Shown one piece after another: positions 4,645 through 6,604 of a stretch of 6,604 bases of DNA. Each line of letters starts with the position of its first letter. Position 1 is the first letter of the stretch. The notes beneath the pieces were generated by a model that saw only the letters and a program-made list of their open reading frames with translations, was not told the DNA's origin and ran no database searches. The position numbers and the translations under genes are program-made. The DNA is from an uncultured Oribacterium sp. (GTDB taxonomy: Bacteria > Bacillota > Clostridia > Lachnospirales > Lachnospiraceae). The stretch spans positions 1 to 6,604 of the forward strand of contig CALHIC010000008.1 in NCBI GenBank assembly GCA_938030845.1. Direction: 5' to 3'.

Positions 4645-6417
4645 ATGGACGCAAATGAGGAGAAGCATTTGAGGGAAGAGGAACTAAGGCAGGAGCCGGA
4701 AGAAGTGCGGATAGAGGTATCAGGGCCGGAGACGGAGGAAGTGCGGATAGAGACATCGGGGCCGGAGACGGAGGAAGTGCGGATAGAGCCATCGGGGATG
4801 GAGACGGAGGAAGCGCAGAAAGCCGGGCCGGAACAGAATAAAAAAGGGCTTTGGAAGGGAGTGGTATTTTTCTTCCTGTGCTTTACCCTTTCCTTTGTTC
4901 TTGGTGCGCTTTTGTGCTATTTTTATTTCTTCGGATTTCCGAAAAGACAAGAAAATCAGGCCATTCATAATGGAGCGGCCAGTTCTTCCACCCTTTCCGA
5001 TTCCAATCTGGAGAACTCGGAGTCCATTAACCTTCCAAGAGTTACGGAGAAGCTTAGGAAGATTCAGGATTTGCTGACGGACAGCTACCTTTATCAGGAA
5101 AATGGAAAAGATGCGGAGGAGATGATTTACAAGGGCTTTTTGACAAGCCTTCTGCAAGAGGATCCCTACGCTGCTTACTATACAAAGGAAGAGATAGAGG
5201 AGACCAGAAATCGTCAAAAGGGAATATACAAAGGAATCGGTGCGGCGGTATCCGAAAAGGAAGGCGGCCCCTTGGTAGAGTATGTTTATCCCGGATCTCC
5301 TGCGGAAAAGGCAGGTCTTTTGGCGGGAGATGTTGTACTGAAGGTGGACGGCATTTCCGTGGAAAGCCTTAGCTTAAACTATATTGTGGAGAATCTGATT
5401 CAGGGTTTGGCGGGAAGCTCTTTGGAAATGGTGGTAAATCGAAACGGTGAGGAAGTCACTCTGCGGATTACCAGAGGAGAGGTGGTCATTCCCGGCTCTG
5501 AAGTTGGAGATGTGGCAGAGATGTTGAAGCTTCAGGGGGGCGTAGAACAGCAAGCCGAAGCAACGTCACAGAATGGCGGCGAAAAGCAGACTGATGTCAG
5601 CACGGGCGTCTTAGCAAACTTACAGCCCGGAGATATCGGTTACCTTTCCTTAAGGGGCTTCTATATGGAGGCGGTGGATTCCTTCATTTCCCAGTATGAA
5701 TCCGATATTGACGGAAAGAAGAAGGCTTTGATTATCGATCTACGAGGAAATCCGGGGGGTGACGTGGAAGCGGCAACCAAACTGCTGGATTACTTTCTGC
5801 CGGATCATTTGCAGAAGCCGAAGAGAAAGGACGACCAGCCTTCACAAACGCAGGAGAATAGTCCTGAAACAAGCAACGCGCAGGCCACCGGTAAAGGAGG
5901 GAATAACACACAGTACGGTGGCGAAAGAGCTTCCGCATCCGTCTTGGAAGTCACTCCCAACCCCAATCGTCAATTTGACAAGGATAAGACACTTCTTCTT
6001 TATACGGAAGACAAGTGGGGAAAGGGAAAGGACTGGTATGCCAAGGACGGACATGAAGTGGGGTTGCCCATCATCATTTTAATGAATCAAAACTCCGCCT
6101 CCGCTTCGGAGCTTTTTGCAGGAACCATGCAGGATTATGACAGAGCCTGGGTTTTCGGAACCCTGTCTTACGGAAAGGGAATTGTGCAGACGGTTCGGAG
6201 TTTTCCGGACGGATCTGCGGTGGAGTTTACCACGCACTACTACTTTACACCGGGCGGGCGAAACATCCACAAGAAGGGAATCACACCGGATCTTACGGTG
6301 GAAATGCCGGAGGCGGATCAATTCACTTATCTTCGGGACAGAACAAAAGACCTGCAATTAAGAAAAGCAGCAGAGAGTCTTTATATTAATTTTATACACG
6401 ATAAAAACAGCCCATGA
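4645..6417 (+). CDS. Membrane-anchored S41 carboxy-terminal processing protease (CtpA-type)
   Basis: Predicted serine protease acting outside the membrane, cleaving envelope proteins near their C-termini. Its 590 residues begin with an acidic cytoplasmic tail (1-67) containing 12-residue tandem repeats, then one transmembrane anchor (about 71-96). A helical N-terminal subdomain (about 130-190, with DPYAAYYTKEE at 173-183) and a PDZ domain (about 193-280) follow. The protease core includes DLRGNPGG (365-372) and NQNSASASE (481-489). The catalytic Ser/Lys pair is S486 and K511, 25 residues apart as in E. coli Prc S430/K455, with Q515 at K+4 as expected. Two low-complexity segments, about 284-327 and 390-445, enlarge the core, and the protein exceeds typical CtpA lengths (400-480). 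AGGAG (4634-4638) lies 6 nt before ATG. No clear promoter is seen in 4521-4644. A lipid kinase gene follows 44 nt downstream. The substrate is not predictable. Confidence 0.92.
   Translation: MDANEEKHLREEELRQEPEEVRIEVSGPETEEVRIETSGPETEEVRIEPSGMETEEAQKAGPEQNKKGLWKGVVFFFLCFTLSFVLGALLCYFYFFGFPKRQENQAIHNGAASSSTLSDSNLENSESINLPRVTEKLRKIQDLLTDSYLYQENGKDAEEMIYKGFLTSLLQEDPYAAYYTKEEIEETRNRQKGIYKGIGAAVSEKEGGPLVEYVYPGSPAEKAGLLAGDVVLKVDGISVESLSLNYIVENLIQGLAGSSLEMVVNRNGEEVTLRITRGEVVIPGSEVGDVAEMLKLQGGVEQQAEATSQNGGEKQTDVSTGVLANLQPGDIGYLSLRGFYMEAVDSFISQYESDIDGKKKALIIDLRGNPGGDVEAATKLLDYFLPDHLQKPKRKDDQPSQTQENSPETSNAQATGKGGNNTQYGGERASASVLEVTPNPNRQFDKDKTLLLYTEDKWGKGKDWYAKDGHEVGLPIIILMNQNSASASELFAGTMQDYDRAWVFGTLSYGKGIVQTVRSFPDGSAVEFTTHYYFTPGGRNIHKKGITPDLTVEMPEADQFTYLRDRTKDLQLRKAAESLYINFIHDKNSP
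4690..4815 (+). repeat. 36-bp tandem coding repeats (acidic 12-residue units)
   Basis: About 3.5 tandem units of 36 bp encode the 12-residue motif P-E-T-E-E-V-R-I-E-x-S-G in the protease N-terminal tail. Unit 1 (residues 16-27) begins QEPEEV, units 2 and 3 (28-39, 40-51) are nearly identical, and the fourth (from 52) decays after METEE. The variable position reads V, T, P in successive units. The near-identity at DNA level points to recent duplication and a likely copy-number polymorphism. Confidence 0.9.
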
Positions 6418-6423
6418 TATACT
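6415..6423 (+). promoter_or_regulatory. Possible extended -10 promoter for the lipid kinase gene
   Basis: TGATATACT combines a TGN extension with TATACT (5/6 match to TATAAT) and overlaps the protease stop codon. No good -35 hexamer is seen 16-18 bp upstream, which an extended -10 can tolerate. Initiation would fall near 6430. Read-through from the protease gene is the alternative, since no terminator separates the two. Confidence 0.4.
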
Positions 6424-6425
6424 CA

Positions 6426-6443
6426 GTTCATCAGAATATGAAC
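6426..6443. promoter_or_regulatory. Operator-like inverted repeat before the lipid kinase gene
   Basis: GTTCAT (6426-6431) and ATGAAC (6438-6443) are perfect inverted arms separated by 6 nt. The dyad would span the start point of the candidate promoter at 6415-6423 and ends 18 nt before the kinase ATG. As RNA it would form only a weak hairpin, so a protein-binding site is more likely than a terminator. The role is inferred. Confidence 0.35.
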
Positions 6444-6461
6444 AGTAATGGATGGTGAGGC

Positions 6462-6604
6462 ATGGTATTTTTTATCGTTAATCCCCGAGCGGGGCAGGGA
6501 ATGGGGTTACGACTTTGGGAGAAAATGAAGGAAGAGGGAAAGTCTTTGTTGGGAGAAGAAGGCTTTTCCGTTTTCTTTACGGAAAAACAGGGAGATGCCA
6601 GACT
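6462..6604 (+). CDS. Diacylglycerol kinase / lipid kinase family protein, N-terminal fragment
   Basis: The first 47 codons of a gene that continues past the window. MVFFIVNPRAGQGMG is the first strand and nucleotide-binding loop of the DAGK catalytic domain, with N7-P8-x-x-G11 as the conserved motif. F-x-V-x-F-T-E-x-x-G-D-A (35-46) matches the second strand that follows in DagK/YegS-like kinases. Members phosphorylate diacylglycerol or related lipids at the inner membrane face, feeding phospholipid turnover; the exact substrate cannot be told from this part. The start is forced: an in-frame TGA at 6456-6458 lies only one codon upstream of the ATG. The ribosome binding site is poor: GGTGAGG (6454-6460) sits one base from the ATG, so pairing probably uses its 5' part. 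It lies 44 nt after the S41 protease gene. Confidence 0.82.
   Translation, partial: MVFFIVNPRAGQGMGLRLWEKMKEEGKSLLGEEGFSVFFTEKQGDAR

Noticed and set aside
4517..5217. Antisense open frames of 91 and 165 codons with repeated Pro/Leu/Arg-rich units opposite the protease start
   Set aside because: The repeats are mirror images of the sense tandem repeat. The frames lie opposite a well-supported coding region, have no recognisable domain and end arbitrarily.
5759..6361. Plus-strand open frames of 81-107 codons inside the protease gene
   Set aside because: They are out of frame with a protease whose catalytic motifs are all intact, and they have no independent ribosome binding site or family resemblance.
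6452..6481. Alternative upstream ATG (6452) for the lipid kinase
   Set aside because: It is in another frame and stops after nine codons, whereas the frame from 6462 gives the NPRAG kinase motif.

Overview
The window reads as a chromosomal segment from a low-to-moderate GC Gram-positive anaerobe, most likely a Clostridia member of the Lachnospiraceae type. The grounds are strong AGGAG-type ribosome binding sites, short U-tract terminators, an MscL with a zinc-ribbon tail, a bacterial FatA/FatB-like acyl-ACP thioesterase, a CvfB-family protein, and an MsmK/UgpC-type sugar ABC ATPase followed by a CdaR/PucR-type regulator. The genus is not determinable from this sequence. All genes lie on the + strand. 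I see no mobile element, tRNA, rRNA or CRISPR array.

Layout. (1) Positions 1-182 hold the 3' end of mscL, closed by a terminator at 191-218. (2) Positions 183-409 are a regulatory gap with two near-identical 26-bp repeats, each beginning with a -10-like hexamer. (3) Positions 410-1844 are a two-gene unit: acyl-ACP thioesterase, then a short CvfB-family RNA-binding protein overlapping it by 32 nt, closed by a 14-bp-stem terminator. (4) Positions 2088-3200 encode an orphan sugar-ABC ATPase with its own leader and terminator. (5) Positions 3432-4520 encode a CdaR/PucR-like regulator behind a clear sigma-A-type promoter, followed by a terminator and a second large hairpin. (6) Positions 4645-6417 encode a membrane-anchored S41 (CtpA-type) protease with an acidic tandem-repeat tail. 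(7) Positions 6462-6604 hold the 5' end of a diacylglycerol/lipid kinase gene, with a possible promoter overlapping the protease stop codon.

How the genes relate. The thioesterase (fatty-acid release), lipid kinase, mechanosensitive channel and membrane protease all concern the cell envelope. The ATPase and regulator probably form a carbohydrate-uptake module: a shared ATPase for sugar importers encoded elsewhere and a ligand-sensing regulator beside it. Each unit is bounded by its own terminator, so apart from thioesterase-cvfB, and perhaps protease-kinase, these are mostly independent transcription units.

No new multi-gene system is evident; this looks like an ordinary housekeeping region. 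The points worth a second look are the repeat pair before the thioesterase, a CvfB protein that appears to lack one S1 domain, lineage-specific insertions in the thioesterase and protease, the acidic 12-residue repeats, and several operator-like dyads and repeats at promoters.
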